Assembly (NCBI RefSeq): GCF_000337175.1
Contig: NZ_AOIJ01000032.1
Span: forward strand, 27,296 to 73,878
Reading direction: 5' to 3'
Origin: Natrinema gari JCM 14663
Lineage (GTDB): Archaea; Halobacteriota; Halobacteria; Halobacteriales; Natrialbaceae
DNA length: 46,583 nt
Under the pieces are notes generated by a model. That model was not told the origin of the DNA. It saw nothing but the letters and a program-made list of their open reading frames with translations, and made no database searches. Below are positions 39,965 through 46,583 of this stretch, one piece after another (positions within the stretch are counted from its first letter, which is position 1; every line of letters begins with the position of its first letter). The translations under genes were made by a program, and so were the position numbers.

Positions 39965-40942
39965 TTACTCGAGGCGTTCGGCGGCCTCTCGCTCGACGAG
40001 GGGTGCCGCGTTTTGCTCCGGGAGCGTGACGACATCGTCGCTCGTCAGGGTATACTCCCGATCGTCGACGCCGAGAATGGAACCGATATCGCTGGTGATT
40101 CGGACGGTCGTCCGATCGATCCCGGCGACCGCGTCCCGACCCTCGTCGTCGGCCGGGACGGCGTCGGCGTCCGCGGTCGGCGAGTCGACCGGACGGTCGG
40201 TACCGGAATCGGACGCCGCACTCGGTGGCTGGTCCCCCGGGGCAGCCGACGGGCCGATGCCGTCGGTTCGATCCGACCCCGTCCCGTCACTCGCTCCGAC
40301 CGACGGCTCGGCCCCGCCCATGACGTCTGCGGGGGAGACGCCGCTCGAGCCGTCCGCATCCGCGGCCGCGTCTGCCGCAGGGTCGACGGCCGGCGACGGT
40401 GCGTCGGGCGGTGCCGGTGGCGCGTCGTCCGCGGTCGCGTCACCGGCTGGCTGCGTCTCGGCTCGCGCCTCGAGATCGCCGGCGTCGGCGGTCGGCGACG
40501 CATCGGACGCGGGCGGCGAGCCAGCGCCTGCATCCGTCTCGGTGACCGGCTCCTCGACGCCCTCGAGAACGTCGAGGACGCGGCTCTTGTTCGATTCGAT
40601 GCGTTCGACGAGATCGTCGAACAGATCGCCTTCCTCGGCGGTCAGGCCCTCGTCGTCGGCCGGCATGCCGGCCGCCGCGAGACTGGCCTGTTTGACGAGT
40701 TTCCCCATTCGGCGCTCGTAGATCGCCTCGACAACGTCCTTGGCGGTCTCGATCTCGTCGGTCAAGCGGCTGACTTCGGGCGAGGAAAAGGGGTCGTCCG
40801 TCCGGTCGGCGACGCGGTCGCGTTCGTCCTCGAGATCGGCGATGTACTCGCCGACCTCCTGATAGAAGGACGGGCGCAGGTTCTGGAGGCTGTCCTTCTG
40901 GCGCTCCTTGCTCTGGACCGAACGCAGTTCGTCTAAATTCAT
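39965..40942 (-). CDS. Archaeal GINS complex subunit Gins51
   Basis: GINS joins Mcm and a Cdc45/RecJ-like protein at the replication fork. The 325-aa protein starts with the helical A domain (MNLDELRSVQSKERQKDSLQ; PSFYQEVGEYIADLEDERDR; DVVEAIYERRMGKLVKQASL), has a very long disordered Ala/Asp/Ser/Pro-rich linker (about 135-265), and ends with a small beta B domain (TTVRITSDIGSILGVDDREY; DDVVTLPEQNAAPLVEREAA). A-then-B order is that of the Sld5/Psf1 type, hence Gins51. Its ATG overlaps the priS stop (ATGA at 40939-40942). The long linker is a halophile feature. Confidence 0.92.
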   Translation of the reverse strand: MNLDELRSVQSKERQKDSLQNLRPSFYQEVGEYIADLEDERDRVADRTDDPFSSPEVSRLTDEIETAKDVVEAIYERRMGKLVKQASLAAAGMPADDEGLTAEEGDLFDDLVERIESNKSRVLDVLEGVEEPVTETDAGAGSPPASDASPTADAGDLEARAETQPAGDATADDAPPAPPDAPSPAVDPAADAAADADGSSGVSPADVMGGAEPSVGASDGTGSDRTDGIGPSAAPGDQPPSAASDSGTDRPVDSPTADADAVPADDEGRDAVAGIDRTTVRITSDIGSILGVDDREYTLTSDDVVTLPEQNAAPLVEREAAERLE

Positions 40943-42114
40943 TCTTTCTCCTTCTCGGCGCGGCCGCGTGCCATCAGGAACACGGCGACGTACTCCGGGA
41001 GTGACTGGTCTCCCTCCGAGACCGTAAAGGTGTCTCCTCCGAGTTCGACCTCGCCGCCGTCACTGACATCGACGGTGATCTCGTGGCCCTCGAACGTCTC
41101 CGGGACGGCATCGACCAGCGGATCGAAGTCGGCGATCTCGTCGCGCTCGAGGCGCACCGTCTTCAGCCCGCTTCCGCCGTGGAGACTCCCGGGGAGGCGG
41201 ATGAGTCGGTTCGTGTCGGTCGTGACTGGCTCGTCGATCGGCGCGTTGTCCCGCTCGACGGCCAGACTCGTGAACCGCTCGGCCAACTGCGCGACGGCGG
41301 TGTGGACGGTGACGTTGCCCGCCTCGAGTTGCTCCCGATTGTTGCGGGCCGCGTTCAGCGTGGCCTGGGCCTTCCCCTCGCCGATGCCGTCGAACGATTG
41401 GAGTCGCTCGAGGGCGGCGTCTTCTTCGAGTTCGAGCAACTCGTCGACGAACGTCATGAAGTGATCGTGGGTCCGAGCGCCCCAGCCGCCCTCGGTCCGG
41501 AGCGTGCGCCGCTCCGTCGGGGTCTTCCGCCCCAACCCGGCCACCGTCTCGGTCTCGATCAAGTCGTCGAACTCGAGTCCGATGCCGCGGACGTAGTCGA
41601 CGATCTCGCGGCGGTGCTCGCGCTCTAAGTGCAGGACGTTCGAATCGCGGACGTGGACGTGATACCCGCGACCGCCCGAGAAGACGATCTCGAGGTCCTC
41701 GAAGGCGAAGTCGTTCTCGAGGAAGTCAAGCAGCCGACGCAGGGCATCCTGACACGTCGCGAGCATCTCGCCGTAACTGTCCTCGCCCAGCGTCACGCTG
41801 GGCAGGTGATCGGCGTCGAGATCGAAGACGAGATCGGCCGACTGCCACTCTTTCTCGTGCATCGAACTCGCGCCGGGGTCGCGAAAGCGTCCCGCGGAGA
41901 AGTAGACGTGTCGCGGGCGCTTTCGGACGAGGAATTCGGAGAGATCGCCCAACTCGAGCAGCGAACGGTGGCGGACCATCGTCGTGTCCGGTCCCTCGGT
42001 CCAGGGGATGTACCCCCACTCGCGTTCGTTGGCCGCGGGCGGCGGCGTGATCTCCGTCCGTCGATAGTGGTCGCGGAATCGCCCCCGCAGATAGGCCCTC
42101 GTTCGCTCCTCCAT
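40939..42114 (-). CDS. priS: DNA primase small (catalytic) subunit PriS
   Basis: Makes primers for replication together with PriL. From ATG 42114 (MEERTRAYLRGRFRDHYRRT) the protein is 391 aa. The catalytic acidic pair is in ADLVFDLDADHLP (Asp98, Asp100); FSGGRGYHVHVRD (about residues 145-157) holds the conserved Ser-Gly-Gly-Arg-Gly-x-His nucleotide site, and IRLPGSLHGGSGL is the C-terminal primase motif. A helical insert (EEDAALERLQSFDGIGEGKA) is present as in other haloarchaea. A TATA box GGTTATACG (42145-42153) is about 34 bases upstream. First gene of the priS-gins51 operon, an order conserved in haloarchaea. Confidence 0.95.
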   Translation of the reverse strand: MEERTRAYLRGRFRDHYRRTEITPPPAANEREWGYIPWTEGPDTTMVRHRSLLELGDLSEFLVRKRPRHVYFSAGRFRDPGASSMHEKEWQSADLVFDLDADHLPSVTLGEDSYGEMLATCQDALRRLLDFLENDFAFEDLEIVFSGGRGYHVHVRDSNVLHLEREHRREIVDYVRGIGLEFDDLIETETVAGLGRKTPTERRTLRTEGGWGARTHDHFMTFVDELLELEEDAALERLQSFDGIGEGKAQATLNAARNNREQLEAGNVTVHTAVAQLAERFTSLAVERDNAPIDEPVTTDTNRLIRLPGSLHGGSGLKTVRLERDEIADFDPLVDAVPETFEGHEITVDVSDGGEVELGGDTFTVSEGDQSLPEYVAVFLMARGRAEKEKE

Positions 42115-42386
42115 ACGACTCGGGTAGTCGTGGATGGGGGCGTATAACCTTGCCGAATGTTCGACCTCGTGGGGGGACGACACAGGGAATCCGACCGAGC
42201 GTCGCTCGTGTCCCGTGTTGCTTCGCGCCGCGCTCGCTTCGTCACTGGCCGGCGAATCGACGGTCACGTCCCGATCACGTTCGAGGACCGTGTCGACGCG
42301 ACCGGTCGGTGTCGTAGCCCTCGAGACGATCCTGTACAGTAGTTCCGGCCGTCGGATTCCGTCTCGGCAATCAGTAGCGTCCCGCT

Positions 42387-42863
42387 TCAGCGCCGTATCA
42401 GATCGGAAATCCGGTCGGCGATACCGACGTCAGCCCCGAGTTTCAGGTAGTAGGCGTCGCCGCCGTCCTCGTAGTAGTCGTCGATCCGGCGCTTGATCTC
42501 GAAGCCGAGGTGTTCGTAGAACTGGAGCGCGTTCTCGTTGCTCGTCCGAGCGTGACACGTGATCGTGTCGTGATCATCCGCGACGTGGGCGACGAGCCGT
42601 TTGCCGATTCCTTCGCCGCGGGCGCCCGGACTTACCGCCAGAAAGAGAATATAGCCGTCGCGTCGAACGGCAGCGAACCCGATGAGATCACCGTCTTGGA
42701 CGTAACAGTGAACCTTCGACCGTCGATACGCGTCCGTAAAGAAATCGTACCGTTGTTTGAGCACATCCTCCTGACGGTTGATCTTCTCCTTTAGCTGCCA
42801 GGCGGCGTCGACGAAATCGTCGCTCCCCGGTGCGACGACGCGACTGTCGATGTTGACGCTCAC
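42387..42863 (-). CDS. GNAT family N-acetyltransferase, RimI-like
   Basis: A 158-aa acetyltransferase starting at GTG 42863 (SVNIDSRVVAPGSDDFVDAA). Acetyl-CoA motif A is ILFLAVSPGARGEGIGKRLV (about 72-91), and NENALQFYEHLGFEIKRRI is motif B with the conserved Asn and Tyr of RimI-type enzymes. The substrate may be a protein N-terminus or a small amine. A TATA box AATTATATTG (42884-42893, minus strand) about 25 bases ahead supports the GTG as a leaderless start. Divergent from archease. Confidence 0.9.
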   Translation of the reverse strand: MSVNIDSRVVAPGSDDFVDAAWQLKEKINRQEDVLKQRYDFFTDAYRRSKVHCYVQDGDLIGFAAVRRDGYILFLAVSPGARGEGIGKRLVAHVADDHDTITCHARTSNENALQFYEHLGFEIKRRIDDYYEDGGDAYYLKLGADVGIADRISDLIRR

Positions 42864-43032
42864 TACGACAGTCTACCAGCGTCGTCAATATAATTCCACC
42901 GGCAGTCGACGCGCGGACCCGTCGGAGACGGGCGACACGTCCGGGAGTTCCCCGATTCGACCTGACACCCGTGCCGGCTACACTGCGCTCGAAACGACGG
43001 GCATAGGACCCCAGCCGATCAAACGGGCCCCA

Positions 43033-43509
43033 ATGGGGTACGAACTGCGCAACCACACGGCCGATGTCGCGGTGGCGGCGACCGGTGACTCGCTCGAGGC
43101 TGTCTTCGCGGCGGTAGCCGACGGGCTCGCGGCCGCATCGTGTGACGAGATCGCCGGTTCCGGGGACCGGTTTTCCCTCTCCGTCACGGCCGAGAGCCGC
43201 GAGGCGCTGTTGTTCGACTATCTCGACGAACTGATCTACCTGCGAGACATCCGATCGGAACTCCCCGTCGACCACCGCGTCGAGTCGATCGAGCCGCCGT
43301 CGGCATCCGATCGCTCGGACGACGGTGATGGGGCAGCAGGCGACGGCTTCGACGAGTGGCAACTCGAGGCCAGCGCCCGCGGCGTTCCGCTCTTCGACAT
43401 CGACGCGCGCGAGATAAAGGCGGTGACGTACTCGGAGATGTGCCTCGAGCGGGCCGGGACGGACGGTGACGACGGGAGCTGGGAGGCGTACGTCGTCTTC
43501 GACGTTTGA
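43033..43509 (+). CDS. Archease (RtcB activation factor)
   Basis: Archease helps the tRNA-splicing ligase RtcB add GMP to itself and turn over. The 158-aa protein opens MGYELRNHTADVAVAATGDS with the conserved His-Thr-Ala-Asp. ALLFDYLDELIYLRDI (about 57-72) is the family core helix. An acidic low-complexity insert (SDRSDDGDGAAGDGFDEW, about 95-112) is a halophile addition, and DAREIKAVTYSEMCLE near the end carries the conserved Ile-Lys-Ala-Val-Thr. The rtcB gene follows 1.3 kb downstream on the same strand, with only a membrane-protein gene between. Confidence 0.93.
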   Translation: MGYELRNHTADVAVAATGDSLEAVFAAVADGLAAASCDEIAGSGDRFSLSVTAESREALLFDYLDELIYLRDIRSELPVDHRVESIEPPSASDRSDDGDGAAGDGFDEWQLEASARGVPLFDIDAREIKAVTYSEMCLERAGTDGDDGSWEAYVVFDV

Positions 43510-43582
43510 CCGGCTGTGGCTCGCGGGCGGTCGACGCACGTAGGGTGACGTATTTTCCTCTCCCGGACCGTACCGCACGGTG

Positions 43583-44683
43583 ATGAGAGACGGATACCGA
43601 CGCGTTCGAAAACGGCGACTCGGCGGGGCAGTGGTGGCTCTCCTCGCGGCTTCGAGTGCGGTACTGGGGACGGCCTGGGCTCACGAGGAATACGTCGTCG
43701 ACGAGGAGCGCGATGTCGTCGTCGGCGAGTTCCTCGCCGAGTCGCTGCGCGATCCGTTCGTCGTCGGCCCGCTCCTGGTAGGTGCGTTCGCCGTCGCCGT
43801 CGCAATCGTGATCTACCTCCTCGTTCGCCCGCTGCAGGGGGATCTCGCCGCGTTCCGGGCCGCCATGCGGGAGTATACCGCGTTCGTACCCTGGTTGCTC
43901 CGGATCTCCTTTGGCATCCCGCTGATCGGTGCCGGGTTCGGCGGCTATTTCGTCAGCCCCGCGCTCCACGTCGAACTGCGGCTTCTGCAGGTCGCGCTCG
44001 GCTTCCTCCTCCTGTTCGGCCTGGCGACGCGCGTCGTCGCGCTGGTCACGCTCGCTGCCTACCTCGTCGGTCTCGCGCTCCGCCCGGTCCTGCTGTTGCA
44101 ACTCGAGTACGTCGGCGGCATGCTCGCCGTCGTCCTGATCGGGAGCGGGCAACCGAGCGCGGATCACGTTCTCCAGCGGGTCGCCGGCACCTCGGGGACC
44201 GTCTACGGCCGGTTCGATCCGGTGTCCGACCGCGCTCGCACGTTTCAGGAGCGGGTTCGCGGGTACCGTCCCCTCGTGCCGACGGTCGTTCGCGTCGGCC
44301 TCGGCTGTACGTTCGTCTCCCTCGGGCTGGGCCAGAAGTTGCTGCGGCCCGGTATCGCGCTCGCGGTCGTCGGTCGGTACGATCTGACGGCGGTCGTCCC
44401 CGTCAGTCCCGCGCTGTGGGTCCTCGGAGCGGGAGTGGCAGAGATCGCGCTCGGTCTCGCGCTCCTGATCGGGTTTTTTACGCGGGCGAGCGCAGCGACG
44501 GCGATCGGCGTGTTCGCGCTCACGCTCTTCGCGCTGCCCGACGATCCCGTCCTCGCCCACGTCGGCCTCTTCGGCCTGGCATCGGTGTTGCTCATCACCG
44601 GAAGCGGCCCGTACGCCGTCGATCGATGGCTCGAGACCCGCTGGGCCGACGAACGTGCCGGCAGGGTACTGGAACCCGCGTAA
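43583..44683 (+). CDS. DoxX-like membrane protein (366 aa)
   Basis: An integral membrane protein of unknown function. It starts MRDGYRRVRKRRLGGAVVAL (GTG 43580 is one codon earlier), with a basic N-terminus and first helix, then about 20-residue hydrophobic segments through the protein, including PLLVGAFAVAVAIVIYLLV, YVGGMLAVVLIG, VRVGLGCTFVSLGLGQKLL and VAEIALGLALLIGFFTRASA. The LGLALLIGFFTRASA type motif is characteristic of DoxX/DoxD-like proteins, and it appears twice in related form (LGFLLLFGLATRVVA earlier), suggesting two DoxX units in tandem. It sits between archease and rtcB on the same strand. A TATA-like GTATTTTCC lies about 30 bases upstream (43552-43560). Confidence 0.82.
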   Translation: MRDGYRRVRKRRLGGAVVALLAASSAVLGTAWAHEEYVVDEERDVVVGEFLAESLRDPFVVGPLLVGAFAVAVAIVIYLLVRPLQGDLAAFRAAMREYTAFVPWLLRISFGIPLIGAGFGGYFVSPALHVELRLLQVALGFLLLFGLATRVVALVTLAAYLVGLALRPVLLLQLEYVGGMLAVVLIGSGQPSADHVLQRVAGTSGTVYGRFDPVSDRARTFQERVRGYRPLVPTVVRVGLGCTFVSLGLGQKLLRPGIALAVVGRYDLTAVVPVSPALWVLGAGVAEIALGLALLIGFFTRASAATAIGVFALTLFALPDDPVLAHVGLFGLASVLLITGSGPYAVDRWLETRWADERAGRVLEPA

Positions 44684-44775
44684 ATGAGGTGTGCCCCGCG
44701 ATTCGACAGTGCTAGTGACTGTCGAAGACGTTGAAGAGACGAACACCTTTCATCGCTGCGGGCCGACTTCCGTGT

Positions 44776-46242
44776 ATGACCACCTTCGACGCCGACGGCA
44801 TCACGTTAGAGCGGGTGCGCGAGTACGTCTGGGAGATCCCACAGGACGGGGACATGCGCGTCCCCGCGCGGGTACTGGCGAGTGAGGAGTTGCTCGAGGA
44901 GATCAAGGAGGACAAGACCCTCGAACAGATCACGAACACGACCCACCTGCCGGGGATCACGAACCACGCGATCTGCATGCCCGACGGGCATCAGGGCTAC
45001 GGCTTCCCGGTCGGCGGGGTCGGCGCACTCGACGCCGAGAACGGCTGTATTTCGCCGGGCGCGGTCGGCTACGACATCAATTGCGGCGTCCGGATGATGC
45101 GGACGAACCTGACGTACGACGACGTGAGAGGCCACGAGGAGGAACTCGTCGAGTCGCTGTTCGCCAACGTCCCGTCGGGGCTCGGCGGCGGCGGCATCGT
45201 CGAAGCCGGCGTCGACACCGTCGACGAAATCCTCGCCCGCGGCGTCGACTGGGCGCTCGAGAACGGCTACGCCGTCGCCGACGACCTGCGCCACTGCGAG
45301 GACGAAGGCATGCGCGAGGGCGCGGCCCCCGACAAGGTCAGCCAGAAGGCCAAAGACCGCGGGAAGAACCAGATCGGCTCGCTGGGATCGGGCAACCACT
45401 TCCTCGAGGTCCAGCGCGTGACCGATGTCTTCGATGCGGACGTGGGCGAGGCCTTCGGACTCGAGGAAGACCAGATCGTCGTGTTGATCCACTGTGGCTC
45501 TCGCGGACTGGGCCACCAGACCTGTAACGACTACCTGCGGAAGATCGAACAGCAACACCAGGGCCTGCTGGACCAGCTACCGGACAAGGAACTCGCGGCC
45601 GCGCCCGCGGGCTCGCAACTCGCCGCGGATTACTACGGCGCGATGAACGCGGCGATCAACTTCGCGTGGGTCAACCGGCAGCTGATCATGCACCGCACGC
45701 GGCAGGTCTTCGAGCGCGTGTTCGATCGCTCGTGGGAGGAGATGGAGATGGACCTGCTGTACGACGTGGCCCACAACATCGCGAAGAAGGAGACCCACAC
45801 GGTCGGGGCGGACGGGGAAGAGCGAGAGCTCTACGTCCACCGCAAGGGGGCGACGCGGGCGTTCCCCGCCGGCCATCCCGAAGTCCCGTCGGCCTACCGC
45901 GAGGTCGGCCAGCCGGTAATCATCCCCGGCAGCATGGGCGCTGGCAGCTACGTCCTCCGCGGGGGCGAGAACTCGATGGATCTCACCTTCGGCTCGACCG
46001 CCCACGGTGCCGGCCGGTTGATGAGTCGCACGCAGGCCAAAGACGAGTTCTGGGGCGGCGATGTCAAGCAGGATCTCGCGGACCAGCAGGAAATCCACGT
46101 CAAGGCCCAGTCCGGAGCCACGATCGCCGAGGAAGCGCCGGGCGTCTACAAGGACGTCGACGAGGTCGTCCGCGTCTCCGACGAACTGGGCATCGGCGAC
46201 AAGGTCGCACGGACGTTCCCCGTCTGTAACATCAAGGGCTAG
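44776..46242 (+). CDS. rtcB: RNA-splicing ligase RtcB (tRNA ligase)
   Basis: RtcB joins tRNA halves after intron removal using GTP and manganese. The 488-aa protein is full length. Metal- and catalysis-related parts are visible: MPDGHQGYGFPVGGV (about 68-82), YDINCGVRMMRTNL with Asp and Cys103, GSLGSGNHFLEVQ, LIHCGSRGLGHQ, and near the end DLTFGSTAHGAGRLMSRTQA with the His that should carry GMP (about 415). It starts at ATG 44776. With archease just upstream this is a tRNA-splicing ligation cluster. Confidence 0.96.
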   Translation: MTTFDADGITLERVREYVWEIPQDGDMRVPARVLASEELLEEIKEDKTLEQITNTTHLPGITNHAICMPDGHQGYGFPVGGVGALDAENGCISPGAVGYDINCGVRMMRTNLTYDDVRGHEEELVESLFANVPSGLGGGGIVEAGVDTVDEILARGVDWALENGYAVADDLRHCEDEGMREGAAPDKVSQKAKDRGKNQIGSLGSGNHFLEVQRVTDVFDADVGEAFGLEEDQIVVLIHCGSRGLGHQTCNDYLRKIEQQHQGLLDQLPDKELAAAPAGSQLAADYYGAMNAAINFAWVNRQLIMHRTRQVFERVFDRSWEEMEMDLLYDVAHNIAKKETHTVGADGEERELYVHRKGATRAFPAGHPEVPSAYREVGQPVIIPGSMGAGSYVLRGGENSMDLTFGSTAHGAGRLMSRTQAKDEFWGGDVKQDLADQQEIHVKAQSGATIAEEAPGVYKDVDEVVRVSDELGIGDKVARTFPVCNIKG

Positions 46243-46335
46243 TTGGGACCGCGCCGCGACGTTCCCATCCCGCGACGCTGGATCCGTGCCGTTCGACTCG
46301 GCGGAAGGAGACGATCGGCACCGCTTGCGGTCCGG

Positions 46336-46545
46336 TTACTGCAGCCGGTACGGGTTGTCCTCGTCCCCATCGTCACCCTCGCTCTCGTAGGGTTTCCGCG
46401 CGGTGATCGTCACCGTCGCCTCTGGGTCGTCCTCGTCGGCCCACGGGCTGTCGTAGGCCGAAATCTCGAGGTCGGTCACGTCCCAGCCTTCCGCCTCGAT
46501 GAGTTCGACCAGCCGTCGCTGGTCCTCGAGCATGTCCTCGTCCAT
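46336..46545 (-). CDS. Small acidic protein (69 aa), possibly 5' truncated
   Basis: From ATG 46545 it reads MDEDMLEDQRRLVELIEAEG, then WDVTDLEISAYDSPWADEDD, ATVTITARKPY and an acidic end DEDNPYRLQ. The pattern is helix then beta strands, halophilic in composition; family not recognised. Only four genomic bases lie upstream of this ATG before the adaptor at 46550, so a longer N-terminus cannot be excluded. Translating further upstream gives Met-Cys-Ile-Arg-Asp-Arg, a well-known adaptor artefact and not protein. Confidence 0.75.
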   Translation of the reverse strand: MDEDMLEDQRRLVELIEAEGWDVTDLEISAYDSPWADEDDPEATVTITARKPYESEGDDGDEDNPYRLQ

Positions 46546-46549
46546 GGCC

Positions 46550-46583
46550 CTGTCTCTTATACACATCTCTGAGCGGGCTGGCA
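46550..46583. other. Nextera/Tn5 mosaic end plus primer tail (artefact)
   Basis: Bases 46550-46568 are the exact reverse complement of the Tn5 mosaic end, CTGTCTCTTATACACATCT. Bases 46569-46583 (CTGAGCGGGCTGGCA) match, as I recall, the start of the reverse-complemented B-side tail of the older 454-compatible Nextera adaptor. This is untrimmed library sequence; the genome ends at about 46549. Confidence 0.95.

Noticed and set aside
43184-44746. 520-codon minus-strand frame over archease and the DoxX-like gene
   Set aside because: Antisense shadow with Arg/Asp-rich low-complexity composition; the plus-strand genes have clear family motifs.

Overview
The window is haloarchaeal chromosome. The evidence is high-GC coding with acidic proteins, TATA-type promoters about 25-30 bases ahead of start codons (often leaderless), a TFB gene, archaeal PriS/Gins, aCPSF1, Cdc48, NucS, GfcR and a Haloferax-type I-B CRISPR repeat. 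Gene content suggests the Natrialba/Haloterrigena/Natrinema relatives, but that placement is inference. Both ends are sequencing artefact: a Tn5/Nextera mosaic end occupies 1-22 and its reverse complement plus adaptor tail occupies 46550-46583, so the first gene (mutS) is cut at its 5' end and the last gene touches an adaptor.

Layout. 23-2629 partial mutS. 2641-7913 an inserted block: a CRISPR array of 60 repeats and 59 spacers (2676-6588, read on the minus strand, leader on the right), a leader region, a VapB/VapC-type toxin-antitoxin pair (6921-7471), a decayed minus-strand gene pair (7472-7784) and two mutated repeats (7788-7878). The block is bounded by a 35-base direct repeat that comes from the 3' end of the neighbouring GNAT acetyltransferase gene. 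The copy beside mutS still carries what looks like the original GNAT stop codon, while the GNAT gene now ends on a stop made by a mutated CRISPR repeat. 7868-13635: GNAT, a small membrane protein, PEBP-like protein, NucS, a Tat lipoprotein, an unknown protein and aCPSF1. 13939-18003: a four-gene spermidine/putrescine-type ABC transporter. 18236-23401: BluB-like reductase, endonuclease III, DUF371 protein, a frameshifted membrane protein, a phosphatase-superfamily enzyme, a 43-residue protein and pyrophosphatase. 23606-28493: PadR regulator, rnhA and its partner, TFB, and a glucose dehydrogenase-gfcR operon. 28656-36620: two HAD hydrolases, a Bat-type HTH regulator, a 926-residue Tat-exported protein with about seven pilin-like repeats, a small membrane protein, PanB and an alpha/beta hydrolase. 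36858-42863: an Hsp20-like small protein with Cdc48, a Bcp peroxiredoxin, the priS-gins51 replication operon and a second GNAT. 43033-46545: archease, a DoxX-like membrane protein, RtcB and a small terminal protein.

How they work together. DNA maintenance is heavily represented (MutS, NucS, endonuclease III, RNase HI, PriS, Gins51), as is RNA processing (aCPSF1 for 3'-end formation; archease plus RtcB for tRNA splicing ligation). Glucose dehydrogenase is co-transcribed with GfcR, the regulator of the pathway it opens. No cas genes are present, so the array depends on Cas proteins encoded elsewhere. The most unusual feature is the geometry of the CRISPR insertion: both edges of the 35-base duplication coincide exactly with repeat edges and its length is that of a spacer. 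That is what a single crossover between a self-matching spacer on another molecule and its chromosomal target would leave, or a long target-site duplication.
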